Below are positions 17,045-25,644 of a DNA stretch of 64,000 bases, in pieces (within the stretch, counting starts at the first letter, position 1; every line of letters begins with the position of its first letter). The notes under the pieces are model-generated. The model was not told the DNA's origin, did no database searches, and saw only the letters and a list, made by a program, of their open reading frames with translations. The position numbers and the translations under genes were made by a program. The DNA comes from Halosolutus amylolyticus (lineage in GTDB: Archaea > Halobacteriota > Halobacteria > Halobacteriales > Natrialbaceae). Location of the stretch: positions 179,051 through 243,050 of the forward strand of contig NZ_JALIQP010000005.1 of the NCBI RefSeq assembly GCF_023566055.1. Direction: 5' to 3'.

Positions 17045-18748
17045 ATGAGCGAGACCGACGCACAGACGGAGTGGGACTGGGAGCGAGAAGGCCCCCTCGA
17101 GGAAGCCGGCACGCTCCAGCTCCTGTTGATCGAGGACAACCCGGGCGACGCACGGCTCATCCAGGAGATGCTCCGGGACTCCGACGAACTCTCGCGGCGC
17201 GTCAACCCGGACGAGTCGGAGAGCCAGACCCCCGACGTCGTCAGGGAGAACCGCCTCGAGGACGGTCTCGACGCCCTCGCGTCGGAACCCACGGACCTCG
17301 TCTTGCTGGACCTGAACCTCCCCGACAGCACCGGACTCGAGACCCTCGAGACGGTCAGCGAGGCGAGCGACGAGACGCCGGTCGTCGTGTTGACCGGCCT
17401 GCGGGACCAGGAGGTCGGCGTTCAGGCGATTCAGCGGGGGGCCCAGGACTTCCTCGTCAAGGACGAGGTGACGAGCGAACTGCTCGTCCGGACGATCCAC
17501 CACGCGATCGAACGGGCCAGACAGGACCGCGAGCGCCGCCGCCAGCGCGAGCAACTCGAGGCGCTGAACCGCCTCAACCGGATCGGTCACGACATCACGC
17601 ACGCAGTGATCACGACCGAGACGCGGGCGGAACTCGAAGAGGAGGTCTGCGATCGGCTGGTCGAGTCCGACGGCTACCGGTTCGCCTGGATCGGGAGCGT
17701 CGATCCGGGGAACAGCGACGTCGTTCCGAAGGCGGCGGCGGGCGTCGAAGAGGGGTATCTCGACGAGATCGAGGTCACCACCGACGAGGACGAACCGACC
17801 GGACAGGGGCCGGCGGGAACGGCGACCCGGACCGGATCGGTCCAGGTCGTGAACGATGCGAAGACCGATGCCGAATTCGAGCCGTGGCGCGAACCGGCGC
17901 GCGAACGCGGCTACCGCTCCTCGGCGGCGATCCCGATAGTCCACGAGGACCTCGTCTACGGCGTGCTCGGCGTCTACTCGTCGTCGCCGCGCGCCTTTAC
18001 GGGCCCGGAGACGACGATCCTCGCGCGGATCGGCGACGTGATCGCTCACGCGATCACCGCCATCGAGCGCCGCGACGCGCTGGTCAGCGACGCCGTCATC
18101 GAACTCGAGTTCCGGGTCGGGGAGATGGCGGAGGAACTGGTCGAACTCTCGGCGACCGAGGAGTGCACGATCGAGTTCGAACAGCTGGTCCAGGGCGACG
18201 AGACGTTGCTGGCGTACGGTTCGGCGCGGGACGTCTCGGAGGAGGCGTTTCGCGACACGGTCGACGAGACGGACGGGATCAGCGACCTCCGGGTGCTCGC
18301 GTCCCGGCGGGACGCCTTCGAGTTCGAACTCGTCGCGCCGGCCGCCGTCTCGCTGTTCGAGACGATCGCGACCCACGGCGGCCGCGTCGCCTCGGCGACG
18401 ATCGCCGACGGCGAGTTCCGGTTCGTCGTCGAACTCCCGCGGGGTCGTGACACCAGGCAGATGATCGAACTGATCAGGGACCAGCACGCCGACATCACCT
18501 ACCTCGCACAGCGGACCACCGAACGGAGCGATCGCGGCGAGACCGGGTCCGCGTCGGTCCTCGAGGAGAAACTCACCGAGAAACAGCGGGCGGCGATCGA
18601 GACGGCCTACTTCGCGGGCTACTTCGACTGGCCCCGCGAGAGTACGGGCGAGGAGATCGCCGAACGGCTCGGGATCTCCCCCGCGACCTTCAACCAGCAT
18701 CTCCGGACGGCCGAGCGGAAGTTCTTCGACTCCGTCTTCGGGGAGTGA
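17045..18748 (+). CDS. Receiver-GAF-HTH_10 transcription regulator (bacterio-opsin activator family)
   Basis: A 567-residue multi-domain regulator. Receiver domain ~residues 20-155 ([51 protein letters not shown]), a short coiled linker (ARQDRERRRQREQLEALNRL), a GAF-type sensor ~185-345 (ERGYRSSAAIPIVHEDLVYG), the bacterio-opsin activator regulatory region and a C-terminal HTH_10 (LTEKQRAAIETAYFAGYFDW, GEEIAERLGISPATFNQHLR). It probably converts phosphorylation and a small-molecule or redox signal into transcription. Co-transcribed with the single-domain regulator upstream. Confidence 0.9.
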   Translation: MSETDAQTEWDWEREGPLEEAGTLQLLLIEDNPGDARLIQEMLRDSDELSRRVNPDESESQTPDVVRENRLEDGLDALASEPTDLVLLDLNLPDSTGLETLETVSEASDETPVVVLTGLRDQEVGVQAIQRGAQDFLVKDEVTSELLVRTIHHAIERARQDRERRRQREQLEALNRLNRIGHDITHAVITTETRAELEEEVCDRLVESDGYRFAWIGSVDPGNSDVVPKAAAGVEEGYLDEIEVTTDEDEPTGQGPAGTATRTGSVQVVNDAKTDAEFEPWREPARERGYRSSAAIPIVHEDLVYGVLGVYSSSPRAFTGPETTILARIGDVIAHAITAIERRDALVSDAVIELEFRVGEMAEELVELSATEECTIEFEQLVQGDETLLAYGSARDVSEEAFRDTVDETDGISDLRVLASRRDAFEFELVAPAAVSLFETIATHGGRVASATIADGEFRFVVELPRGRDTRQMIELIRDQHADITYLAQRTTERSDRGETGSASVLEEKLTEKQRAAIETAYFAGYFDWPRESTGEEIAERLGISPATFNQHLRTAERKFFDSVFGE

Positions 18749-18811
18749 CCGCGATCGTTGATAATGGCTGTGTTCGGGAGATTCTCTGCGTCCACCGAGA
18801 TTGATGCGACC

Positions 18812-19066
18812 ACCACGAAAGCCCCTGCCACCATCTGGTCGAGGGCCTCGCTGCGCGTCTCACTTCGTTCGGTGCTTGCGTCGGCCGTCTCCCCGGATGG
18901 TGGCAGTCCCTTTCATTCCTACCCGCAGTGCTACCCTGATCAACCGGTTCGGGTGGGAATGAAAGGGGCTGACGCGGTCGATCCCTCCCGGGCGACGTAA
19001 GGACCGGAGCGAAGCGAGGACCGCAACGAGCCCCGGAGGGTCGAGCGTGTCAGGGGCTTTCGTGGT
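18812..19066. repeat. 255 bp nested palindromic element
   Basis: Outer arms ACCACGAAAGCCCCTG (18812-18827) and CAGGGGCTTTCGTGGT (19051-19066) are perfect inverted repeats. Inside, TGCCACCATCTGG (from 18826) pairs with CCGGATGGTGGCA (to 18905), and CCCTTTCATTCCTACCC (18908-18924) pairs with GGGTGGGAATGAAAGGG (18951-18967) with one mismatch. No coding potential. It looks like a non-autonomous repeat or a structured RNA; it lies next to a decayed CBS-domain gene. Confidence 0.7.
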
Positions 19067-19165
19067 GACCGTACTCCCGTCCACCGTATTCCTGTCTAAT
19101 CCGATCCCGATCGGAGTAGTCGTTCGAAAGCACCAGGTTGGAGCGTTCGCCCGTGGAAGGTGGTG

Positions 19166-19434
19166 ATGTCCACGTCTGTCGGTGAACTCGGTCCGAAGAA
19201 CGTCGGCACGGCCAGTCGACACACCGACCTGCCCGGACTGACGGTGACCTTCGAGAACGAGGGGCCGGCGCGATCGTCATCGTGGAGGACGACGAACCCG
19301 TCGGAATGGTGACGGACCGCGACGCAGCCCTCGCGATCCACCGGCACGACGACGTGACTGCCGTCACCGCCGTCGACGTCATGACCGAGGATCCGGCGAC
19401 GATCGAGGCGCAGTCATCGGAGTACAGCCCCTGA
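19166..19434 (+). pseudogene. CBS-domain protein pseudogene (frameshifted)
   Basis: Frame 1 from the ATG at 19166 reads MSTSVGELGPKNVGTASRHT, a plausible CBS-domain start, up to a stop just after 19300. A shift near 19265 opens the rest of the domain: AIVIVEDDEPVGMVTDRDAA, then HDDVTAVTAVDVMTEDPATI, ending at a TGA at 19432. The intact family has two CBS motifs of ~55 residues; here the second motif is cut short. It is therefore a decayed fragment of a nucleotide-sensing CBS protein, next to the palindromic element at 18812-19066. Confidence 0.75.
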
Positions 19435-19524
19435 CGGCGGTGGGTATCCGGTTCGATCGGGTACAATTTTCGACGGATCCGATGGCCGAAATACCGACGT
19501 GGCTCGATCGCGTTCGATCGCAAC

Positions 19525-19644
19525 GTGAGCGACGGCGACGAATCGGCTGACGAGCGATCCCGACGCGAGTGTGAACTCTGCGGTGCGTCGGTTCCGGCGG
19601 CGAGCTATCACGAGCACTTGCTCAAGGAGTGTTCAGGTCGGTAA
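19525..19644 (+). CDS. Small zinc-finger protein (39 aa)
   Basis: GTG start, VSDGDESADERSRRECELCG then ASVPAASYHEHLLKECSGR. Cys-x2-Cys, His-x2-His and a late Cys give a plausible C2H2-like zinc finger. It is too short for routine calling. No clear promoter and no neighbour in an operon, so whether it is expressed is uncertain; it could also be a remnant associated with the decayed region upstream. Confidence 0.45.
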   Translation: MSDGDESADERSRRECELCGASVPAASYHEHLLKECSGR

Positions 19645-19677
19645 CGTCGCGAAAGAATCGTGGGGTAGGGTCCGCGC

Positions 19678-20277
19678 TCAGGCTCCGCGCGGTTCGGTCG
19701 CGGGCTGGTCCGCCTCGTCGACTGGCCGACCGGCGTAGGCGACGACCGCCATCGAGATGCCGGTCATGAAGAGGCTGATGCCGACGAGCAGTCCGATCGC
19801 CCAGGCCGCACTGGCCGGGAAGCCGGCCCAGAGGAGGCCCGCGAGGACGATCGAGATGACGCCGCTGACGGCGACTGCCGCGCGTCCGGGCTGGTCGGCC
19901 ATCCGTGCCGCCATCACCAGTTCCGCGACGCCGTCGACCAGCAGGTACGCGACGAGCAGGAGCGTCAGCGTTACCAGCGCGACGACCGGGTTGACGAGCA
20001 GAGCGAGACCGGCGATCACCGAGACGACGGCGAGGGTCACCTGCCAGAGCGATCCCTTCCAGCCGCGTGCGGTGAACGCGTGCGCGCCGTGGACGAGACC
20101 GCTCAGGACGAGCAGGCCGCCGAGAACGAGCGCGATCGAGATTCCCGCGACGAACGGGAGGGCGATCGCGAGGAGGCCGATCAATCCGACGACGCCGCCG
20201 GCGATCGCGAGCGTGCGCCACCCTTTCTCTACGGTGTATTCCGCGGCCGAGTCGCTGTCCGTTGTTACTGAGTTCAT
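19678..20277 (-). CDS. HdeD/DUF308-family membrane protein
   Basis: A 199-residue protein with six predicted transmembrane helices, for example LAIAGGVVGLIGLLAIALPF, ISIALVLGGLLVLSGLVHGA, VTLTLLLVAYLLVDGVAELV and AWAIGLLVGISLFMTGISMA. The pattern and length match HdeD-type (DUF308) proteins, linked to acid resistance in bacteria but of unknown role in haloarchaea. The ATG at 20277 (MNSVTTDSDSA) was preferred over a GTG five codons upstream. Confidence 0.85.
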   Translation of the reverse strand: MNSVTTDSDSAAEYTVEKGWRTLAIAGGVVGLIGLLAIALPFVAGISIALVLGGLLVLSGLVHGAHAFTARGWKGSLWQVTLAVVSVIAGLALLVNPVVALVTLTLLLVAYLLVDGVAELVMAARMADQPGRAAVAVSGVISIVLAGLLWAGFPASAAWAIGLLVGISLFMTGISMAVVAYAGRPVDEADQPATEPRGA

Positions 20278-20484
20278 TGTAGTCACCGTCACTAACTACG
20301 TCGTGTGTGAAGATAAACACGTATTCACGGTTTGCCGGTCTATCCCGAGTCCGGACCGGTCCGCGATCGGGACGAAGACCGAAGCGGTCCGCGATCGGGA
20401 CGGCGGCAGGCACGCGCGATCGCCGTTCGTCCCGATCGCGGTTGCGACGCTTCTGTGGGGCGTCAGCGTGTGCGGTCCGGCGGA

Positions 20485-22242
20485 CTACTTCTCCTCGACG
20501 TGGCGAATCTCGCAGGCGATCCCGCGCGTGCTCTCTCGCATCTCGCGGCCGAACATCTCGGCGCGGCCGACGCCGAACGCCTTCGGCCCCTCGACGACGA
20601 CCTCGTCGCCCACGCGGATGTCCTCGTCGGCGTCGACGACGCCGGGCGCGAGGACGCTCCCGTGGGGAACGAAGCCGTCGATCTCGACGCGCTTCGTGGG
20701 AGCGTCGCTGTCGACCCACCGCTTCGCACCCTCGAGCGTAAAGGAGAGGGTGCCGTACTGGGGCACCATCGTCGCGAGCTGGGTGTCCTCGCGATCGCGA
20801 ACCTGGATCTTCGGGTAGCGGCTGGTGGTCTGGATGTCCTCGAAGAGGTCGTCGCCCGCGCCGTCACCGAGCAGGTAGTCCGCGATCGCGCGGACGGTGT
20901 TGTGTTCGCGGTCGCGCTTGGAGTACTTCAGTTCGCCCGCGAGCGCCTCGGAGAGGTTCGAGATCGACTCGTCGTCGGTGGGGTGGCCGCCCTCGGGAAC
21001 GGTGTAGGTGATCTCGAGATCCAGGTCGTCTTCGACCCGTTCGACGATGTCGCGGTAGCCCTCGTCGGGGACGTGGGCGACGATCGACGGGTACTCGTTG
21101 CGCTGGAGGTACCGCTGGAGGACCTCGCTCACGAACCGCTTCTCGTCTTCGGACCAGCGCCCCGTGACCACGGTGTCGTAGTGCTGAGCGGGGTAGGTCG
21201 TCTCGAGTTCTTGCGGGACGACGCCGATCGGGCTGGTCATCGAGACGAGGTGGCCGCGCCACTGGATCGCGTCGTGGAACTGGCGGTGGCTCTGGGACTC
21301 GCTGTAGGGTTTCGTCGCCGAACACGGGACCAGCACGAGCGGGTTGTCGAACCGGTTGTGATAGCGGGTGGTGACGCGATCGGCGAACCGCTGGATCTCG
21401 ACCCGTCGGAGGGTATCCCCGGTCGCGGCGTCGATCTGCGCGTCGCGCAGGATCGGCGTCCGCTCTTCGAGGTAGCCCCACTGGGCGTCCAGTTCCCGCA
21501 TCGCGGCGGTGAGCCACTGGTCGTGGCGGGCCTGGCCCTCCACGTAGTCGCGAAGCCGGCCGTCACGGATGCGGCGGCGGACGATCCCCAGTTCCGCCCG
21601 GAGGGTGTTGACGTTGTGCTCGACGCAGTCCTCGCGAGTGAACTCCTCGCGGGGCGTCTGGCAGGCCGGGCAGGAACAGGGCAACTCCTCAAGATCCTCG
21701 AGGAAGTACGCCTCGTCGGTCGTGAGGTACCGGCCCTCGGTGCCCTTCACGGCGGCCGCAGTCTCGTCGAACAGGTCGACGCCGGCGTAGGCGAGCAGGG
21801 CGACGTTCCGCGGCGTCGCGACGCCCGAGAAGTAGAGGGCGGTGTCGGTGGGGATTGCCTCGCGGACGGTCACGACGGCCTCGACGAGCGCCGCGCCGTG
21901 GCCCGTCACGGACTGGACGTCCGAGAGCGCGTAGGCGTCGGTGCCGCAGTCGTCGGCGCCCTCGCTCGAGACGACGGCGACGCTCGGGTAGTCGACGTCC
22001 GGATAGTCGACGGCGAAGGATTCCTGTACCTCCGCGGCGGTGCCGCCGGGGAACGCCCGGTGGGGCAGGACGGTCAGCGCCGACTCGTCGCCCTCGGGAA
22101 GCTCGCGATCGGCCGCCCAGAGCGACCCCGCGTCCTCGAGAACGTCGTCGACGAGCGCGGGCGTCGGCCGGGACGACTCGAGGCGAAGTTCGCCCACGCG
22201 CGCGGCCCCGTCGCGTGCGTGTACTTCGAAGTACTCGGTCAT
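20485..22242 (-). CDS. arcS: Archaeosine synthase ArcS (tRNA-ribosyltransferase family)
   Basis: A 585-residue protein. It modifies the preQ0 base at position 15 of tRNA to archaeosine, acting after TgtA. Seen: a TGT-like N-terminal domain with the zinc-site cysteines CSCPACQTP, the ArcS signature PCSATKPYSESQSHRQFHDA and a C-terminal PUA RNA-binding domain (ASEVVVEGPKAFGVGRAEMF region). The start at 22242 (MTEYFEVHARDGAARVGELR) was preferred over the upstream extension to 22329. tgtA lies 6.2 kb away on the same strand with the nos genes between them. Confidence 0.93.
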   Translation of the reverse strand: MTEYFEVHARDGAARVGELRLESSRPTPALVDDVLEDAGSLWAADRELPEGDESALTVLPHRAFPGGTAAEVQESFAVDYPDVDYPSVAVVSSEGADDCGTDAYALSDVQSVTGHGAALVEAVVTVREAIPTDTALYFSGVATPRNVALLAYAGVDLFDETAAAVKGTEGRYLTTDEAYFLEDLEELPCSCPACQTPREEFTREDCVEHNVNTLRAELGIVRRRIRDGRLRDYVEGQARHDQWLTAAMRELDAQWGYLEERTPILRDAQIDAATGDTLRRVEIQRFADRVTTRYHNRFDNPLVLVPCSATKPYSESQSHRQFHDAIQWRGHLVSMTSPIGVVPQELETTYPAQHYDTVVTGRWSEDEKRFVSEVLQRYLQRNEYPSIVAHVPDEGYRDIVERVEDDLDLEITYTVPEGGHPTDDESISNLSEALAGELKYSKRDREHNTVRAIADYLLGDGAGDDLFEDIQTTSRYPKIQVRDREDTQLATMVPQYGTLSFTLEGAKRWVDSDAPTKRVEIDGFVPHGSVLAPGVVDADEDIRVGDEVVVEGPKAFGVGRAEMFGREMRESTRGIACEIRHVEEK

Positions 22243-22357
22243 ACCCGATATGACCGCGGCGCGCGAAAGAGGTTGTCGATAGCGAGCGATCGACCGGGAA
22301 GTGCCGGCGTCCGTCGTCCGAGTCGACACCGCACCGACGGCGTCCCGGCGGCGGGCG

Positions 22358-22591
22358 CTACTCGCCGGTCACGGCGATCCCGTCGCCGGTCACGACGACG
22401 CGAAGGCCCTCGTACCGGAATCGAACGACGCAGTCGCCCGCGTGGGACACCAGCGCGTCGAGCGCGTCGACGTCGATGACGTCGTGTAACGGCTTCAGGT
22501 CGATCGGCGGTCGGTTCGTGTACGCGGCGACGACGCGAATTACGGCGTGGCTGGCCGGTTCGTCCGTCTCGAGTGTTGCGTCTTCCCCCAC
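22358..22591 (-). CDS. HalOD1 output-domain protein
   Basis: A 77-residue protein: SHAVIRVVAAYTNRPPIDLK, PLHDVIDVDALDALVSHAGD, then VVRFRYEGLRVVVTGDGIAV. This is the complete halobacterial output domain 1 (HalOD1), a small haloarchaeal signalling domain often found alone or fused to receivers. The GTG at 22591 is supported by a TATA-like box (minus strand, 22621-22627) about 30 bp upstream. Partner unknown. Confidence 0.85.
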   Translation of the reverse strand: MGEDATLETDEPASHAVIRVVAAYTNRPPIDLKPLHDVIDVDALDALVSHAGDCVVRFRYEGLRVVVTGDGIAVTGE

Positions 22592-22716
22592 TGCTACACA
22601 CCCACAAGTGGCTTTGAGTAACTTATAGATGGTCTTCAGTCAACCAGAAAGCACTATACACAACCGATACATTACTATCGGGGCATACAACGTGTACAGG
22701 CAACGCACGTATAGGC

Positions 22717-23001
22717 GTGACAGACCAGAAGTCCTGTATGCGCTGTCACGCCCAGTGGATGTCGATCGTCGACGAGCGCATTCTGGAGTTCCTGGCCGAG
22801 AACGGGGCACGACAGCCGAGCCAGATCGCAGACGAACTCGCGGAGCAGGGGATGGTGTACAACCCGAAATACGTCGGTCGACGGTGTCGCGAACTCGCGG
22901 ATCGCGGACTGATCGACAACTTCGGCAACGGCATCTACGCCTCGAGCGAGAAAGGGGAACGGTATCTCGAGGGAGAGATTCGTCTCGCGGATGGCGCGTA
23001 G
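22717..23001 (+). CDS. PhiH1 repressor-like winged-helix protein
   Basis: A 94-residue protein: CMRCHAQWMSIVDERILEFL, then RQPSQIADELAEQGMVYNPK, YVGRRCRELADRGLIDNFGN and GIYASSEKGERYLEGEI. This follows the PhiH1 repressor-like winged-helix pattern, used by haloarchaeal viruses and widespread as chromosomal regulators. The GTG at 22717 gives the full domain; ATGs at 22738 and 22759 are alternatives. It is divergent from the HalOD1 gene. Confidence 0.82.
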   Translation: MTDQKSCMRCHAQWMSIVDERILEFLAENGARQPSQIADELAEQGMVYNPKYVGRRCRELADRGLIDNFGNGIYASSEKGERYLEGEIRLADGA

Positions 23002-23086
23002 CGATCGACCACCCACCCCGTCCGGGATGAGCGGTTGCGGCGGACGAATGCGGACCGGCCGCGCCCGATCGAGTCGTCGACGTCGA

Positions 23087-23491
23087 TCAGCCGCCCCGTT
23101 CCGATCGCCGTATCGCCGGCCAGATCGCGACGAGCACGTAACAGAGCCCGAGCAGTCGGGTTGCGGGGCGGACCCACGGTTTCGGCCGGATCTCGTCGGC
23201 GTTCTGGTAGGCCGTTCGGATCGCGGCGTCGAGGACTGGATCCGGGAGCACGAGCGCCGGGAGTCCGACCGTCCCGAACAGCGGTCGCAGACCGGGCCAC
23301 GCCTGGTCCCACTTCCAGGCGAGCCACAGCGCGATGAGCCCCTCTATCCGGGCCATCGGGAGCGTCCACGCCCGTAGTCGGGCCGACTCTGGGTTTTCGA
23401 ACGCGAGCCGTTCGGCGCGGGAGACGATCCGGTCGGGAACGGCGATCTCGATGACGGCGAAGACTGCGAGTGCGAGGAGCGATCGTCGCAT
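23087..23491 (-). CDS. Haloarchaeal membrane protein of unknown function, 134 aa
   Basis: MRRSLLALAVFAVIEIAVPD is an N-terminal hydrophobic segment; GLIALWLAWKWDQAWPGL and ATRLLGLCYVLVAIWPAIRR add further membrane segments. Conserved-looking DRIVSRAERLAFENPESARL lies between. No family function known to me. The ATG at 23491 was chosen over a GTG two codons upstream. Confidence 0.65.
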   Translation of the reverse strand: MRRSLLALAVFAVIEIAVPDRIVSRAERLAFENPESARLRAWTLPMARIEGLIALWLAWKWDQAWPGLRPLFGTVGLPALVLPDPVLDAAIRTAYQNADEIRPKPWVRPATRLLGLCYVLVAIWPAIRRSERGG

Positions 23492-23563
23492 ACGCACCCG
23501 ACACCGCCCGTGGTGAAAATACTGACCGCCTACCCGGGTCGTCGGGGACGACCGCCCGAGTCG

Positions 23564-23923
23564 TCAGGCCCGATCGACGAACGTCGCCGTCGCGGAGGTG
23601 TGGCCGCGGTTAAACGAGAGGATCTTGGCCCGGATCACGTCTGTCTCGGCGAGTCCGCCGGGCAGGTCCTCGACGAAGACGACGAACCCCTCGACCTTGC
23701 AGACGGCCTGGCGTTCGCCGGAGTGGTGGGTGGTGAACTCCTCGATCGCGACCGTCCGGACGTCGCCGATCTCGACCGGCGGATCGCGTTCCTGGGCCTC
23801 CCGGTGGCGCTCCCAGGACTCCCGCTGCTCGCTGGAGCGGCCGCCGCGGAACCGTCTGATCAGCCACGACGCGAACAGCACCGTCGCGAGCACGCCGAGC
23901 GCGATCGCCGTTGCCCAGATCAT
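23564..23923 (-). CDS. Membrane-anchored TRAM-domain protein
   Basis: A 119-residue protein: a single N-terminal transmembrane helix (MIWATAIALGVLATVLFASW) and a basic stretch, then a TRAM domain with DPPVEIGDVRTVAIEEFTTH, AVCKVEGFVVFVEDLPGG and AKILSFNRGHTSATATFVDR. TRAM domains bind RNA; free-standing archaeal TRAM proteins act as RNA chaperones. The membrane anchor suggests RNA binding at the membrane (inference). Confidence 0.85.
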   Translation of the reverse strand: MIWATAIALGVLATVLFASWLIRRFRGGRSSEQRESWERHREAQERDPPVEIGDVRTVAIEEFTTHHSGERQAVCKVEGFVVFVEDLPGGLAETDVIRAKILSFNRGHTSATATFVDRA

Positions 23924-24020
23924 ACGGGGAGTGTTCGGGGCCTCGTCTTTGTCTTTCTGGTGTCGGCGCGTCGTTCGACCGCCGAACCGACCGCCCGTTC
24001 GGGAATTGGACCAGATCAGG

Positions 24021-24026
24021 TATACT
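24021..24026 (+). promoter_or_regulatory. TATA-like box of nosL
   Basis: TATACT about 25 bp before the ATG at 24048, predicting a leaderless nosL transcript and fixing the start within a much longer open frame. Confidence 0.55.
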
Positions 24027-24047
24027 CCGCTAGTTCCAAGATCCGAT

Positions 24048-24644
24048 ATGGACGAACGAACCGCATCGTTCGGTACCGATCGAAGACCGACCCGACGAAC
24101 CGTGCTGGGCGGACTCGGGGCCGGCGCGCTCGGAGCGGTCGCCGGCTGCCTCGGCGGGGACGAGACGGACGACGCGCCCGACCCGATCAGCATCGACGAT
24201 GAACAGGGGTGTGACAACTGCACGATGGTCATCGGGAACTATCCCGGCCCGGCCGGGCAGGCACACTACGAGGACCCGACGGAAGTGCTCGACGACGACG
24301 AGGACCGCCCGGCCCAGTTCTGTAGTTCGCTGTGTACGTACGCGTTCACCCTCGACCAGGACGTCGATCCCACGGTCAGCTACCTGACGGACTACTCGAC
24401 GGTCGAGTACGGCATCGAGGAGGGCGACGAGGGCCCCGTGATCTCCCGTCACCTCGAGGCCGACGGGTTCGGGGACCGGTCGGACCTGACGCTGATCGCC
24501 GACAGCGACGTGGGCGGTGCCATGGGGGCCTCGCTCGTGCCGTTCAGCGACGAGGACGACGCCGCGGCGTTCCAGGAGGAACACGGCGGCGACAGCTACG
24601 CGGATGACGAGGTCACGCAGGAACTCATCATGTCGCTGATGTAA
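24048..24644 (+). CDS. nosL: NosL-family copper-binding lipoprotein
   Basis: A 198-residue protein with a Tat lipoprotein signal (twin Arg at 16-17, RRTVLGGLGAGALGAVAGC, lipidated Cys at ~34). The mature part has CDNCTMVIGNYPGPAGQAHY and QFCSSLCTYAFTLDQ, the Cys/Met sites expected for Cu(I) binding by NosL. NosL delivers copper to nitrous-oxide reductase in denitrifiers. It is convergent with nosY-nosF-nosD, and no nosZ is present, so the copper client here is uncertain. Confidence 0.88.
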   Translation: MDERTASFGTDRRPTRRTVLGGLGAGALGAVAGCLGGDETDDAPDPISIDDEQGCDNCTMVIGNYPGPAGQAHYEDPTEVLDDDEDRPAQFCSSLCTYAFTLDQDVDPTVSYLTDYSTVEYGIEEGDEGPVISRHLEADGFGDRSDLTLIADSDVGGAMGASLVPFSDEDDAAAFQEEHGGDSYADDEVTQELIMSLM

Positions 24645-24747
24645 GCGGCCCACAGTAGGCATCGCGATCGAACAGCGGCGATCGACGGTGGTATCGCCGA
24701 CCGGGATCGAAGTCAGAACACGAGACGATCGCTCTTTTGTCGGGCCC

Positions 24748-25644
24748 TCACCGGTTCAGCGCCCACGCCGCGAATCCGAGCGAACCGATCGTCCAGGCGG
24801 CGAGGCTCGCCAGGCTCGCGATCGGCGAGGCGACCGCCGGCCCGGTCCCTGCCGCGACGACGATCGCGCTCTCGAAGACCAGTCCACGATAGGCGCTGAG
24901 CGGGCTGAGCGCCAGCGAGTAGACGAGTTCCGCGTCGCCGATCGCGCCGGCCGACACCCCGAACGCGATCGCCAGGTCGAAGCCGACCAGCAGGACGACG
25001 AGCGCGACGACCGCCAGCGCGAGCGCGCTGCGGGTGCCGCTGACCGCCGCCGAGATCGCGATCGCGACGGCGAGCACCGCCAGCGCGAACAGGACCGTCA
25101 GGACGACGAACCGGGCGAACAGGATCGGGGAGTCGGCCCCCGAGTGGGACGCGTAGACCGACAGCGCGTCGTCCTCGAACCGAACCACCGCGGCGGCGAC
25201 GACCGCCAGCGGGAGGACGATCGTCGCGAGGAGGCCGATCGCCCGCCCGGCGTAGACGCCGAGGACGATCTCGCGGTGGGAGACGGGGTAGGTCTCCAGC
25301 ACGTCGAGTTCGCCGCGTTGCTCGTCGCCGAGGATGGCGCGATAGCCGTAGGCGACGGCGACCACCGGCACGAGCAACTCCAGGGGCGTGAGCAGGTCGA
25401 CCAGCGTCGGGACGTAGCCGGCCCGGACGCTCCCGCCGACCCAGGCGATCCCCAGCAGGACGGCGGCGAACGCCAGTCCGAGCACGAAGAACGTCCGGGT
25501 CCGGAGGACCGTCCGGAGTTCCCGACCGACGATCGTCGCGAGACGGCGTTTCGGGTCGGGTGCGGCCGGCCGTGAGCGATCCGTCTCGCTCGCGTCCTCC
25601 CGGCCGGCCGTCCGGGGTTCGGTGGCCTGTAGCTCGCCGCTCAT
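24748..25644 (-). CDS. nosY: NosY-type ABC transporter permease
   Basis: A 298-residue protein. After a hydrophilic N-terminus come six helices, with LEVLETYPVSHREIVLGVY-like loop (ELDVLETYPVSHREIVLGVY), a signature of NosY/ABC-2 permeases in which the QRGELDVL loop contacts the ATPase. It pairs with the ATPase gene upstream: a four-base overlap shows translational coupling. It forms the membrane part of the NosDFY complex that helps copper-site maturation. Confidence 0.88.
   Translation of the reverse strand: MSGELQATEPRTAGREDASETDRSRPAAPDPKRRLATIVGRELRTVLRTRTFFVLGLAFAAVLLGIAWVGGSVRAGYVPTLVDLLTPLELLVPVVAVAYGYRAILGDEQRGELDVLETYPVSHREIVLGVYAGRAIGLLATIVLPLAVVAAAVVRFEDDALSVYASHSGADSPILFARFVVLTVLFALAVLAVAIAISAAVSGTRSALALAVVALVVLLVGFDLAIAFGVSAGAIGDAELVYSLALSPLSAYRGLVFESAIVVAAGTGPAVASPIASLASLAAWTIGSLGFAAWALNR

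Noticed and set aside
20332..22479. 715 aa plus-strand open frame opposite arcS
   Set aside because: Antisense shadow; the arcS frame has clear family motifs.
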